DNA of 64,000 nucleotides from Streptomyces sp. A3M-1-3 (GCF_024213665.1 NZ_JANAVP010000023.1:19728-83727); one strand, 5' to 3'. Positions 17,169-25,806 are shown, numbered from the stretch's first letter. Notes: generated by a model not told the origin, from the letters alone. Numbers and translations: made by a program.

Positions 17169-18131
17169 TCAGGTGTTCGAGCCGCCGCGCAGGGCGTCCA
17201 GGTCGGCCTTGACCGTGTTCACGGGGATCGCGAAGCCGAGGCCGACGCTGCCCGCGGTCGAACCGCCGGCCGAACTGGGCGAGTACATGGCGGAGTTGAT
17301 GCCGATGATCTCGCCGTTCATGTTGATCAGGGCGCCGCCGGAGTTGCCGGGGTTGAGCGAGGCGTCGGTCTGGATGGCCTGGTACGTGGTCTTGGACGAC
17401 CCGGTGTCGCCGTTGAACTCCTGGCCGTCGAACTCGAACGGCCAGCCGCCGCCCTGCTGCTGTTGCTGCTGCCTGCCCGGGTCCTGCTCCTTGGCCACGG
17501 TCACATCCCGGTCCAGGGCGGAGACGATGCCGCTGGTGACGGTGCCGGTCAGGCCCTCGGGCGAGCCGATCGCGACGACCTCGTCACCGACGTTGACGTC
17601 GTCCGAGTCGCCGAGGGTGGCCGCCTTCAGGCCACTCGCACCCTTCAGCTTGATGAGGGCGAGGTCCTTGCCGGGGTCGGTGCCGACGACCTCGGCGTCG
17701 TACGTCCTGCCGTCGCTGAGCCGCACCTTGACGGAGGACGCCCCGGCGATCACATGGTTGTTGGTGATGATCTCGCCGTCGCTCGTGATGACCACGCCCG
17801 AGCCGGTGGACTGCCCGGAGCCGGAGGTGGCGTTGATCTCGACGATGCTCGGGCCGACGGCCTGCGCGACTCCGGCGACCGTTCCGTTGCTGCTCTGCGC
17901 CACGTTCGTACCGCTGATGCCGGTGCCGCCGGCGTCCTGCCGGCCGGCCAGCTCCTGCACGGCGGCGGCCGTACCGCCACCGACTGCCGCCGCGGCGATC
18001 GCGACCGCGGCCAGGAGGCCGACCGGCCGCCTGGCGCGCCGCCGGCGGCCGGGCTGGGCGGGTGGCGCGGGGGCGTACGCGGGGGGCGGCGGGTAGTACG
18101 GCTGCTGCTGGGGGTACTCGCTCTCGGTCAT
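17169..18131 (-). CDS. Membrane-anchored trypsin-like (HtrA-type) serine protease
   Basis: A 320-residue protease. It has a Pro/Tyr/Gln-rich cytosolic tail (residues 1-27), a basic stretch RRRRARR and a single membrane helix (about 37-60). The extracytoplasmic protease domain carries His in TNNHVIAG, Asp in KDLALIKL and Ser in NPGNSGGAL, the complete triad. The usual PDZ domain is absent: the protein ends about 35 residues after the catalytic region. A poly-Gln stretch lies near residue 222. It is the first gene ahead of the MprA/MprB-like pair and is a likely target of that system. Confidence 0.9.
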   Translation of the reverse strand: MTESEYPQQQPYYPPPPAYAPAPPAQPGRRRRARRPVGLLAAVAIAAAAVGGGTAAAVQELAGRQDAGGTGISGTNVAQSSNGTVAGVAQAVGPSIVEINATSGSGQSTGSGVVITSDGEIITNNHVIAGASSVKVRLSDGRTYDAEVVGTDPGKDLALIKLKGASGLKAATLGDSDDVNVGDEVVAIGSPEGLTGTVTSGIVSALDRDVTVAKEQDPGRQQQQQQGGGWPFEFDGQEFNGDTGSSKTTYQAIQTDASLNPGNSGGALINMNGEIIGINSAMYSPSSAGGSTAGSVGLGFAIPVNTVKADLDALRGGSNT

Positions 18132-18235
18132 GTACAGACTGTCGCGAGGCTTGATGAGAGCTTCCTGAGCGCGCGCTGAGAAGCCCGACAGAACCCTGTA
18201 TGCCCGATATAAAGACGATCAGGTGTGCGGGAAGC

Positions 18236-19258
18236 TCAGGCGCAGCCGCACGAGCGGCGGACCACCAGCGCCGACGGGAACTGCTTCAGCCGCTCCCGGC
18301 GCGAGCCCATCACCCGCAGGCCGTCGTCCAGCACCAGGTCGACCGCCGCGCGGGCCATCGCCGGGCGGTCGGACGCGACCGTCGTCAGCGGCGGATCGGT
18401 GAGCGCCGCCTCCTTCACGTCGTCGAAGCCGGCCACCGCCAGTTCGCCCGGTACGTCGATCCGCAGCTCGCGCGCCGCCCGCAGGACGCCGATCGCCTGG
18501 TCGTCGGTGGCGCAGAAGATGGCCGAAGGGCGGTCGGGTCCGGCGAAAATGCCGAGCGCGACCTGGTAGGCGTCGTAGCGGTTGTACGGGGCCTTGAACA
18601 GGCGGCCCTCGGTCGTCCGCCCGGATTCCCGCATGGCGCGGCGCCAGCCTTCGACGTGGTCGGCCACCGGGTCGCCCACCGCCGGGGTCGACTCGACGCC
18701 ACCGAGGCAGGCGACGTACGGGTGACCGTGCTCCAGGAGGTGGCGGGTGGCGAGCTGGGCGCCGCCGATGTCGTCGGTGACAACGGCAACGTCGTCGATC
18801 GCCTCGGGCCGCTCGTGCAGCAGGACGACCCGGGCGTCCCAGGCCTCGATCTCCGCGGCGGCGCGCTCGCTCGGGCCCTGGCTGACGAGGATCAGCCCGG
18901 AGACCCGCATACCGAGGAAGGCGCGGAGGTAGTGCACCTCGCGCTCGTCCCGGTAGTCGGAGTTGCCGACGAGCACCATTTTCCCGCGCTCGGCTGCGGC
19001 CTGTTCGACCGCGTGCGCCATCTCCGCGAAGAAGGGCTGCCGCGCATCCGGGACGATCATGCCTATGAGGTCGGTGCGCCGCGATGCCATGGCCTGGGCG
19101 ACCCGGTCGGGCCGGTAGCCCAGGTCCTTGATCGCGGCGAGGACACGCTCGCGCGTGGCCGGGGCAACCGGCCTGGGTCCGTTGTTGATGACATAGCTGA
19201 CGACCGCGGTAGAGGTACCCGCCAGTCGTGCCACATCATCCCGCGTCACCTTGGCCAC
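18236..19258 (-). CDS. LacI-family transcriptional regulator
   Basis: A 340-residue repressor. The N-terminal HTH (TRDDVARLAGTSTAVVSYVINN) and hinge helix are followed by a periplasmic-binding-protein-like effector domain that probably recognises a sugar. It ends in a Cys-containing tail (RRSCGCA). It lies 24 bases downstream of glnR in the same direction and may be read through from it. No sugar-utilisation genes are nearby, so the effector cannot be inferred. Confidence 0.9.
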   Translation of the reverse strand: MAKVTRDDVARLAGTSTAVVSYVINNGPRPVAPATRERVLAAIKDLGYRPDRVAQAMASRRTDLIGMIVPDARQPFFAEMAHAVEQAAAERGKMVLVGNSDYRDEREVHYLRAFLGMRVSGLILVSQGPSERAAAEIEAWDARVVLLHERPEAIDDVAVVTDDIGGAQLATRHLLEHGHPYVACLGGVESTPAVGDPVADHVEGWRRAMRESGRTTEGRLFKAPYNRYDAYQVALGIFAGPDRPSAIFCATDDQAIGVLRAARELRIDVPGELAVAGFDDVKEAALTDPPLTTVASDRPAMARAAVDLVLDDGLRVMGSRRERLKQFPSALVVRRSCGCA

Positions 19259-19282
19259 GCGCGGCAGTCTACGCGGGGTGAC

Positions 19283-20086
19283 CTACCTCTGGGCAGGGCG
19301 TACTGCCGGTTCGAGCTGCTCGGCTCTGTCCTCCGTCCGGGGGACGGGCGAGGCCGCCGGGGAGGAAGTGGCGGATGCGGCCTTCGCGCGAGCCTCCTCG
19401 GCCGCGCGTTCGACCTTCTCCGGCGCGACGAAGCGGTACCCGACGTTCCGCACGGTGCCGATCAGCGACTCGTGCTCGGGACCCAGCTTCGCGCGCAGCC
19501 GCCGTACGTGGACGTCGACCGTCCGCGTACCGCCGAAGTAGTCGTAGCCCCAGACCTCCTGGAGCAGCTGGGCGCGGGTGAAAACGCGGCCCGGGTGCTG
19601 CGCGAGGTACTTGAGCAGCTCGAACTCCTTGAAGGTCAGGTCCAGGACCCGGCCCTTGAGCTTCGCGCTGTAGGTGGCCTCGTCCACCGACAGATCGCCG
19701 TTGCGGATCTCCATCGGAGAGTCGTCGGAGGTGATCTGCTGGCGGCCCATCGCGAGCCGCAGCCGCGCCTCGACCTCGGCGGGCCCTGCGGTGTCGAGCA
19801 GTACGTCGTCGATGCCCCAGTCGGCGGTGACGGCGGCGAGGCCGCCCTCCGTCACGACGAGGATCAGCGGGCAGCCGGGTCCGGTGGACCGCAGCAGCTG
19901 GCACAGCGACCGGACCTGCGGAAGGTCGCGGCGGCCGTCGATCAGGATGACGTCGGCACCAGGGGTGTCGACGAGAGCCGGCCCTTCGGCGGGGGCCACC
20001 CGCACGTTGTGCAGAAGCAGGCCAAGAGCGGGCAGCACCTCCGTCGACGGCTGGAGGGCATTGGTCAGGAGCAGCAGAGAGCTCAT
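19283..20086 (-). CDS. glnR: Global nitrogen regulator GlnR
   Basis: A 267-residue orphan OmpR-type regulator controlling nitrogen assimilation genes (glnA, amtB, nirB and others in streptomycetes). The receiver-like domain (1-120) has the Asp in VILIDGRRDLP but lacks the complete acidic pocket, as expected for GlnR, which is not paired with a kinase. The winged helix (about 135-225) contains LKYLAQHPGRVFTRAQLLQEVWGYDYFGGTRTVDVHVRRL. A variable Ala/Pro-rich tail follows. The neighbourhood (LacI, MoaD-like gene) matches S. coelicolor glnR. Known cross-talk with PhoP makes its place among phosphate genes of note. Confidence 0.95.
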   Translation of the reverse strand: MSSLLLLTNALQPSTEVLPALGLLLHNVRVAPAEGPALVDTPGADVILIDGRRDLPQVRSLCQLLRSTGPGCPLILVVTEGGLAAVTADWGIDDVLLDTAGPAEVEARLRLAMGRQQITSDDSPMEIRNGDLSVDEATYSAKLKGRVLDLTFKEFELLKYLAQHPGRVFTRAQLLQEVWGYDYFGGTRTVDVHVRRLRAKLGPEHESLIGTVRNVGYRFVAPEKVERAAEEARAKAASATSSPAASPVPRTEDRAEQLEPAVRPAQR

Positions 20087-20601
20087 CGACGGCCACCTGC
20101 CCAGGTCATGCGGTCATGCACGGTTCGCTCGCCCATTACGTCGGTTCCTCCTCCTCGGTCCCTGCGAGTGGGGGCACCACCCAGGCGGAGCCTGGGGGAG
20201 TATGTGGCACTGCTTAGTAGGAGTACGGTCCCCGCGCCCTGGGGTCCGCCACGCTTACGACTGTTCGTGCTCTGTTCAACGTACTGAATGCACAAAAGGA
20301 CCCGGGGGCAACGTTGCCCGGATCCTCTCCCCAGCAGAATAGCCCACATGAGTTCCGGCGCAGAGGGCGAACTCCCCGGATCACCTGTCGGCTCGATCAC
20401 TCCGCATGGGGAGCGCGGGGGGCGCACGGAAGCGCGTACCGATGCGGTGGCCGCAGTGAGCGCCCCCGCCCGCTGGTACTGACCGGGGCACGGCTCCCGG
20501 CGGAGGCGGTCCCGCTGATCGCGGGCTGGCTGGTCCGGGAGTAGCTCCTCGCGTGGCCCATCATGGAGGACGGCACACCCGCCGACGAAAGGAACGAGTC
20601 C
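20087..20601. other. Intergenic region glnR-moaD with a possible gene remnant
   Basis: About 515 bases. It holds the glnR promoter region, a copy of a palindromic dispersed repeat (20166-20201), and around 20348-20544 codon-like sequence in two frames. One begins MSSGAEGELPG and stops at 20482; the other ends AEAVPLIAGWLVRE and stops at 20544. Neither is a convincing gene. A decayed short gene is possible. Confidence 0.4.
20166..20201 (+). repeat. Dispersed palindromic repeat element
   Basis: The segment starts GTGGGGGCACCACCCAGG and ends GCCTGGGGGAGT. It belongs to an imperfect palindrome family common in Streptomyces intergenic DNA. A related copy lies inside phoR at 60731-60767. Confidence 0.65.
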
Positions 20602-20856
20602 ATGGCAGCGGGAACCATCCGCTACTGGGCGGCGGCCAAGGCCGCCGCCGGGACCCATGAGGAGCCGTACGCCGCGCGGACGCTCGCCGAGGCGCTCGAC
20701 GCGGTGCGCGAGCGGCACCCCGGGGAACTGACGCGGGTGCTGATGCGGTGCTCGTTCCTCGTCGACGGTGACCCCGTGGGGACGCGCAGCCATGAGACGG
20801 TACGGCTGGCCGAGGGCGGCACGGTCGAGGTGCTCCCGCCGTTCGCAGGAGGGTGA
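20602..20856 (+). CDS. MoaD/ThiS-family sulfur-carrier protein
   Basis: An 84-residue ubiquitin-like protein ending in the Gly-Gly (PPFAGG) that is thiocarboxylated in MoaD/ThiS proteins. Residues 1-20 (AGTIRYWAAAKAAAG) match the MoaD start. I used the ATG at 20602 with GAAAGGAACG upstream. It is followed 8 bases later by a membrane protein gene. The exact pathway (molybdopterin, or another thiolation route) is not settled by sequence; sulfurtransferase genes lie 2.5 kb downstream. Confidence 0.85.
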   Translation: MAAGTIRYWAAAKAAAGTHEEPYAARTLAEALDAVRERHPGELTRVLMRCSFLVDGDPVGTRSHETVRLAEGGTVEVLPPFAGG

Positions 20857-20864
20857 CCGCGAGC

Positions 20865-21944
20865 ATGAGTAACGAGCAGCAGCATCATCAGTACGACGGC
20901 TACGACCCGTACGGTCAGCAGGGCCAACAGGATCCCTACGCCACCCAGACGTGGCAGGCCGACACCTGGGACACCCAGTACCAGCCCGTGGCCGACGCCA
21001 CGTATCTGCCGCCGCAGGGCTCCCACCCGCTGCCGCCGGAAGCCCCGGCGCCCGTGGCGTACCAGCACTACCAACAGTACGAGACGTACCAGCGGTACGA
21101 GCCGGCCCCCGAGGCAGCCCCCGAGCCCGCTCCCGCGCCCGTCGCCGACCCCTCGTACACGCCCCCCACCACCGCCGGCGACGCCCGGATCACCGACGCG
21201 CAGCGGGCCCGCGCCGAGGGGCGCTCGCCGATCATCGACCCGGGCATGCAGCCCGCCGGGCTGACCGCCGTGCTCGCACTGCTGCTCGCCGGCGCCGCCG
21301 CCATCGGCTCGTACGCCCTGCTCGTACCGCTCGTGCTCCTGCAGGCCGTCACCGCCGCCGGCTGGTTCCGGCTCAACGGCATGTGGCCCGCCCGGCAGGG
21401 CATCGCGCTCGCCTTCGCGGGCGGTGTGACCGCGGACATCGCCCTGCTCGCCGTCTCCGAGCAGTACGCGCCCGCCGCGCTCATCGGGACGCTCGGCGTG
21501 TGGGTGCTGCTCACGCTCGTACTCCAGCTGCGCAACCGGGCCTCTGCGGACGAGCGCATGTACGGCCTCACGGCCACCATCACCTCGGCCGCGCTCGCCG
21601 TCGTCGCGGCCGGACATCTGGCGGCGAAGCCGGACGCGGTGACCGTCGGGGCCGTGGCCGTCGCCGTGGCCACCCTCGCCCGCGCCCTGCCGCTGCCGAC
21701 AGCGGTCTCGGTCGTCGTCTCGCTGCTCGCCGCGGCGGGCTCAGGCATCGCGACCGGCGGGCTCACGAGCATTGGCGCGCCGGGCGCGCTGCTGGGGCTC
21801 GCGGCCGGTGTGTGCGCGCTGATCGGGCTGCGCGTGGCCGCGTACGACTACCCGTCCCGGTTCGTCCACATGACGGCGGGCGTGGCGCTGCCGCTGGCCG
21901 CCGCGGCCCCGGCCGTCTACCTGATCGGCCGGGCCATCGCATAG
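20865..21944 (+). CDS. Multi-pass membrane protein with a Gln/Tyr/Pro-rich N-terminus
   Basis: A 359-residue protein of unknown function. Residues 1-125 are hydrophilic and rich in Gln, Tyr, Pro and His (repeats of the QYQPV and YQ type) and end with ITDAQRARAEGRSPIIDPGMQPAGLTA. About eight hydrophobic segments then fill residues 130-359. ATG at 20865. It is probably co-transcribed with the MoaD-like gene and the LmeA-like gene that follows. The tail could be an assembly or interaction region. Confidence 0.8.
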   Translation: MSNEQQHHQYDGYDPYGQQGQQDPYATQTWQADTWDTQYQPVADATYLPPQGSHPLPPEAPAPVAYQHYQQYETYQRYEPAPEAAPEPAPAPVADPSYTPPTTAGDARITDAQRARAEGRSPIIDPGMQPAGLTAVLALLLAGAAAIGSYALLVPLVLLQAVTAAGWFRLNGMWPARQGIALAFAGGVTADIALLAVSEQYAPAALIGTLGVWVLLTLVLQLRNRASADERMYGLTATITSAALAVVAAGHLAAKPDAVTVGAVAVAVATLARALPLPTAVSVVVSLLAAAGSGIATGGLTSIGAPGALLGLAAGVCALIGLRVAAYDYPSRFVHMTAGVALPLAAAAPAVYLIGRAIA

Positions 21945-22020
21945 GTGACCGGGTTAGGCTCGCGGTCACAGGAGGCTCGGGGCCTGGGGCCCGAGCCGAG
22001 AGGGTGGGGGAACGAGAGCA

Positions 22021-22770
22021 ATGCGCGCACTGCGGATACTGCTGATCCTGGCTGTGGTGCTCGGCGGCATTTTCGTCGCCGCCGACCGTTTCGCGGTCAA
22101 CTTCGCGGAGGACGAGGCAGCCGGCAAGATCCGGTCCAGTCAGGGGCTCGGTGCCCAGCCCGAGGTGTCCATCAAGGGCTTCCCGTTCCTGACCCAGGTC
22201 CTGAGCTCGTCGCTGGACGAGGTCGACGTGAGCCTCGACGGCATCACCGCCAGCGCGGACGGCCACGCGGTCCAGGTGACGGAGGTCCGGGCCGAGCTGC
22301 GGGATGTGCGCATCGACAGCAGCTTCTCGTCCGCGACCGCGGGCCGGGCCACCGGGTCGGCGCGTATCTCGTACGCCGACCTGGCGAAGTCGGCGCCCAA
22401 GGGCGCGACCGTCAGCTACGCCGGGCCCGAGCGGGCCGGCCGGGGCGAGGTCAAGGTCTCCGGTCCGCTGAAGGAAGTCCTGGAAGGCGCGGGCATCGAG
22501 GTTCCCGAGGTGTTCCAGGGAGCGCTGAAGGGCCGCACCTTCACCACGTACAGCAAGGTCTCCATCGAGGGCGGCGACACGGTCCGCCTGCGCTCCGAGT
22601 CCCTGCCCGCTCTGCCGCTGCCCGGCCTGAAGGACAAGATGCGGGAGGTCGTCGACTACGACCTCAAGATCGACGGACTGCCGTCGACCATCGCGCTGAA
22701 CACCGTCACCGCCTCGGAGGACGGTCTCCGGTTCTCCGGTACGGGGACGGGCGTTTCGCTGACCGGCTGA
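22021..22770 (+). CDS. LmeA-like (DUF2993) phospholipid-binding exported protein
   Basis: A 249-residue protein with a hydrophobic N-terminus (residues 3-25, RALRILLILAVVLGGIF) that acts as signal or anchor. A DUF2993 domain (KGFPFLTQVLSSSLDEVDVSLDGI) follows. The mycobacterial relative LmeA binds lipids and supports lipomannan elongation. Located 76 bases after the multi-pass membrane protein. Function in Streptomyces envelope biology is inferred from the family only. Confidence 0.85.
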   Translation: MRALRILLILAVVLGGIFVAADRFAVNFAEDEAAGKIRSSQGLGAQPEVSIKGFPFLTQVLSSSLDEVDVSLDGITASADGHAVQVTEVRAELRDVRIDSSFSSATAGRATGSARISYADLAKSAPKGATVSYAGPERAGRGEVKVSGPLKEVLEGAGIEVPEVFQGALKGRTFTTYSKVSIEGGDTVRLRSESLPALPLPGLKDKMREVVDYDLKIDGLPSTIALNTVTASEDGLRFSGTGTGVSLTG

Positions 22771-23006
22771 GCCGACGCCGGCTGGAGAGGCCGACGGGCG
22801 GACGGGCCGGCGGGCGGGCGGACGGGCGGACGGGCCGGATGGTGAGACGGCGCTGTCCGCTCCGCAGAAGGGTGAGCGGACCCGGCTGCCGGAAAGCCGG
22901 GTCACAGCTGCCCCGGCGGCCCACCCGTCCCGCATCGCGGACGATCTCGTCTCAGCATCCGACACGCCGGTGACATGTCCGCCGATACGTCCCTACGATC
23001 AGACCC

Positions 23007-23114
23007 ATGCAGAGCTTTATTAGCGGTCTCCGACAGCGGGGACAGGCGGACCTTACGAAGCGGCGGGCAGTAGACCTGTGCCGCGTCGCCGCCATGCTCT
23101 GTCGCACCTTCTGA
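23007..23114 (+). CDS. Cysteine-containing leader peptide
   Basis: A 35-residue open frame with ATG at 23007 and TGA at 23114 whose C-terminal half reads RRAVDLCRVAAMLCRTF. This matches the short actinobacterial leader-peptide class (R-R-x-V-D-L-x-R-x-x-x-x-x-C) found upstream of sulfur metabolism operons. The two Cys codons near the end could make ribosome progress depend on Cys-tRNA, so the operon would respond to cysteine supply. The sulfurtransferase gene starts 177 bases downstream, leaving room for alternative RNA structures. It is too short for standard gene callers. Confidence 0.7.
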   Translation: MQSFISGLRQRGQADLTKRRAVDLCRVAAMLCRTF

Positions 23115-23291
23115 GCGGGACTGACGACTCCCGTATACCGCAGGCCATCTGGCGGCCGCCCCCCGCGTGACCGCACCTGCCCCTCCGCGCCTCCGCCGAC
23201 ACCGGAGACCGCGAGCGCGCACCCGTATCCACGCACGGCAGCACCAGCACCGCGCACAGCCCCGCCGCACACTGCCCCGGAGGAGAACAGC

Positions 23292-24131
23292 ATGAGCCGC
23301 AGCGAAGTCCTGGTAGACGCCGACTGGGTCGAGGCCCACATCGACGACCCGAAGGTGGTCATCGTCGAGGTCGACGAGGACACCTCGGCCTACGAGAAGA
23401 ACCACATCCGCAACGCGGTCCGCATCGACTGGAAGAAGGACCTCCAGGACCCGGTCCGCCGCGACTTCGTCGACCAGGAGGGCTTCGAGAAGCTCCTCTC
23501 GGCGAAGGGCATCGCCAATGACGACCTCGTCGTCCTCTACGGCGGCAACAACAACTGGTTCGCGTCCTACGCGTACTGGTACTTCAAGCTCTACGGCCAC
23601 GAGAACGTCAAGCTCCTCGACGGCGGCCGCAAGAAGTGGGAGCTCGACTCCCGCGACCTGGTCGACGCCGTGCCCGAGCGCGCCACGACCACGTACAAGG
23701 CCAAGGCCCAGGACACCTCGATCCGCGCCTTCCGTGACGAAGCGGTCACCGCGATCGGCAGCCTGAACCTGGTCGACGTGCGCTCGCCCGACGAGTTCAG
23801 CGGCAAGCTGCTCGCCCCGGCGCACCTCCCGCAGGAGCAGTCGCAGCGTCCGGGCCACATCCCGACCGCCCGCAACATCCCGTGGTCGAAGAACGCCAAC
23901 GACGACGGCACTTTCAAGTCGGACGACGAGCTCAAGGCCCTCTACGAGGAGGAGCAGGTCGACCTGTCGAAGGACACGATCGCGTACTGCCGTATCGGCG
24001 AGCGCTCCGCGCTCACCTGGTTCGTGCTGCACGAGCTGCTCGGCCAGCAGAACGTCAAGAACTACGACGGCTCGTGGACCGAGTACGGCTCCCTCGTCGG
24101 CGTGCCGATCGAGCTCGGCGCCAACAAGTAA
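23292..24131 (+). CDS. cysA: Thiosulfate sulfurtransferase (rhodanese), CysA2-like
   Basis: A 279-residue two-domain rhodanese. The C-terminal domain holds the active-site Cys in AYCRIGERS (near residue 233), where it carries the persulfide. The N-terminal domain is the inactive structural one (VLYGGNNNWFASYAYWYF). It matches mycobacterial CysA2/CysA3. GGAGGA precedes the ATG. Operon with the SseC-like DUF1416 gene 47 bases downstream, and downstream of the cysteine leader peptide. The role is sulfur transfer from thiosulfate to acceptors such as cyanide or thiols. Confidence 0.93.
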   Translation: MSRSEVLVDADWVEAHIDDPKVVIVEVDEDTSAYEKNHIRNAVRIDWKKDLQDPVRRDFVDQEGFEKLLSAKGIANDDLVVLYGGNNNWFASYAYWYFKLYGHENVKLLDGGRKKWELDSRDLVDAVPERATTTYKAKAQDTSIRAFRDEAVTAIGSLNLVDVRSPDEFSGKLLAPAHLPQEQSQRPGHIPTARNIPWSKNANDDGTFKSDDELKALYEEEQVDLSKDTIAYCRIGERSALTWFVLHELLGQQNVKNYDGSWTEYGSLVGVPIELGANK

Positions 24132-24178
24132 CTCCCGGGCCTCCCCCGGACCTCCCGACCCGAAGGACGTAAAGACAT

Positions 24179-24466
24179 ATGTGTGGAGCGCAGGCCGGCG
24201 GCCCCGACGCCTCGACGATCAAGCCCGGTGAGACCACCATCCAGGGCCAGGTGACCCGCGACGGCGAGCCCGTCACCGGTTACGTCCGCCTCCTGGACAG
24301 CACCGGCGAGTTCACCGCCGAGGTCCCGACCTCGGCGACCGGACAGTTCCGCTTCTACGCGGCCGAGGGCACCTGGACGCTGCGCGCCCTGGTGCCGGGC
24401 GGCACGGCGGACCGTACGGTCGTCGCCCAGACGGGCGGACTGGCGGAGGTAGCCATCGCCGTCTGA
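24179..24466 (+). CDS. DUF1416 (SseC-like) sulfur metabolism protein
   Basis: A 95-residue protein that begins MCGAQAGGPD and forms a predicted Ig/CnaB-like beta sandwich (GQVTRDGEPVTGYVRLLD, then GTWTLRALVPGG). The conserved Cys2 and its constant association with rhodanese genes (cysA2-sseC2 in mycobacteria) suggest a partner that handles sulfane sulfur. Translated from the same mRNA as the sulfurtransferase. Confidence 0.88.
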   Translation: MCGAQAGGPDASTIKPGETTIQGQVTRDGEPVTGYVRLLDSTGEFTAEVPTSATGQFRFYAAEGTWTLRALVPGGTADRTVVAQTGGLAEVAIAV

Positions 24467-24490
24467 CGGCGAAGGCGAGACAGACCGGCC

Positions 24491-24543
24491 GAAGGGCCGC
24501 ACCCCAGGGGGTTGGACGCCTTGGATTCGGGGTGTGGCCCTTC
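24491..24543 (+). terminator. Terminator of the sulfurtransferase operon
   Basis: A 15-bp stem with one G-U pair (24491-24505 with 24529-24543) and a 23-base loop, 24 bases after the DUF1416 stop. Confidence 0.75.
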
Positions 24544-24549
24544 GCGCCG
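24510..24549 (+). repeat. 40-base dispersed repeat, copy 1
   Basis: Begins GGTTGGACGCCTTGGATT and runs through the right arm of the operon terminator. Copy 2 at 25095-25133 differs by one deleted base and a few substitutions. Confidence 0.8.
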
Positions 24550-25094
24550 TTGGCCTCCGTGTTCTTCGGCCGGATGGGTGACCTTCCGCCCGGCGGTTCG
24601 TTGAGTTGTTCGACGGCTGGCTGAACGACTCGACGGTTGGAGGGGGCACCATGGCGGAGCGCTCAGCGTCGGGATTGCGCGTCCTGACTCCCCTCGGCCT
24701 GTTGCCTCCTCAGGGGCGTTGGCCCTCAAGACCCGGCTTCGGCTGTCGGAGCGCGATGAACTGCTTCGGCCGTCGTGATCGGGAGGCGTGGCCCGGGGCT
24801 GGGCGCGCGGCGCAGGGCAGAGAAGACCGTACCCCGCAAGCGGACGGAAGCCGCCCGACCTCGTGCCCAGGTGCGCGGTGGGGCCGGTACGGAAGACCAT
24901 CGCCCTCTCGTGTTTCCCACCCAGTCCGGCCCTGGCCGCGCAATAAGGACCGTCGCCCGGCCCGAGGAAGGTGCACGTGATGCACCTCGCCGACGGCCTC
25001 CGGCTACGGCCCAGCCTGCCCAAGACCGTGCGGGGCGGGCCGCTGACGTGTGGACCTGGGTACAGGTTTCGCTCACGTTCAGTGCCTGAGAAAC

Positions 25095-25133
25095 GGTTGG
25101 ACGCCTTGGATCGGGGTGCGGCCCTTCGTGCCG
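25095..25133 (+). repeat. 40-base dispersed repeat, copy 2
   Basis: Begins GGTTGGACGCCTTGGATC. Its pairing partner from copy 1 (the left stem arm) is absent, so this copy is not a terminator. It lies 40 bases ahead of the DUF3099 gene. Confidence 0.8.
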
Positions 25134-25172
25134 TCGTGGGCCATGCGGGTCTTGCGGGCCTACGCTTGAGGT

Positions 25173-25430
25173 ATGTACGCGCGACGCCGGCGCGGTTATT
25201 TCCTGATGATGGGCGGATGCATCGTCCTCTTCGTGTCCGCCTGGGCCGTCGTGCGCCTGTGGTCCGTCCCGGTGGCCGTCGGGATGTGCTTGGTCGCCAT
25301 GCTGATCCCGCCGGTCGCGGCGATGATCGCCAACCGGCGGGGGCCCGATGACCGGTGGTGGGACGACCCGTCCGGGGATCCGAAGTCCGACGAGTGGTGG
25401 GACGAACTCGACGGCAAGAAGCGCTACTAG
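25173..25430 (+). CDS. DUF3099 small membrane protein
   Basis: An 85-residue protein with a basic start (MYARRRRGYF), two hydrophobic helices (about 10-30 and 34-52) and an acidic Trp-rich tail (DDRWWDDPSGDP, DEWWDEL). This is the DUF3099 pattern. ATG at 25173 behind TTGAGG. Convergent with the DsrE gene 13 bases away. Function unknown. Confidence 0.82.
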   Translation: MYARRRRGYFLMMGGCIVLFVSAWAVVRLWSVPVAVGMCLVAMLIPPVAAMIANRRGPDDRWWDDPSGDPKSDEWWDELDGKKRY

Positions 25431-25443
25431 GCCGGGACAGGAC

Positions 25444-25806
25444 TTAGTACACGAGGGCCTGGACGCCGTCCGGCATGATCTCGCTGACGAAGACCTGCGC
25501 GCCCGCGATCCGTACGCCCTCGATCACGTCCTTCTCGGTGATCTCGCGCCGCGCCGCGCACTGCGTGCACAGGGTGATCCGGCCGGCCGCCAGGAGCGAG
25601 TCGATCAGATCGGGCAGCGGGGCGGCGTGCGGCAGTTCGAACTCCGCGGCGCGGCCCGGCAGGGCGAACCACGACGACTCTCCGGTGAGCCACAGCGACA
25701 CCTCGACCCCGCTGGCGACGGCGACCGCCGCCACGGTGAAGGCCTGCGAGCAGCGCTCGGGCGCGTCGGCCCCTGCGGTCACCTTGATCACGAGCTTCTT
25801 CGCCAT
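25444..25806 (-). CDS. DsrE/DsrF-family sulfur-relay protein
   Basis: A 120-residue DsrE-like protein (MAKKLVIKVTAGADAPERCSQAF). It has a conserved C-T-Q-C motif (LCTQCAARR) near residue 80 suitable for persulfide transfer. ATG at 25806; the longer open frame upstream extends into the next gene region and was rejected. Its location by rhodanese and MoaD-like genes supports a sulfur-transfer role, but no partner is certain. Confidence 0.88.
   Translation of the reverse strand: MAKKLVIKVTAGADAPERCSQAFTVAAVAVASGVEVSLWLTGESSWFALPGRAAEFELPHAAPLPDLIDSLLAAGRITLCTQCAARREITEKDVIEGVRIAGAQVFVSEIMPDGVQALVY

Larger units (their letters stand above)
24467..25172. other. 700-base region without a recognised gene
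   Basis: The left end has the sulfurtransferase operon terminator (24491-24543). A 39-40 base direct repeat occurs at 24510-24549 and 25095-25133. The open frames in between have weak codon bias and no family resemblance that I recognise. It may hold decayed sequence or a small RNA, but I cannot support either. Confidence 0.5.

Noticed and set aside
24651..24980. Gene of about 110 codons after the sulfurtransferase operon
   Set aside because: No ribosome-binding site at a suitable distance, mixed codon bias and a competing equally long frame on the other strand.
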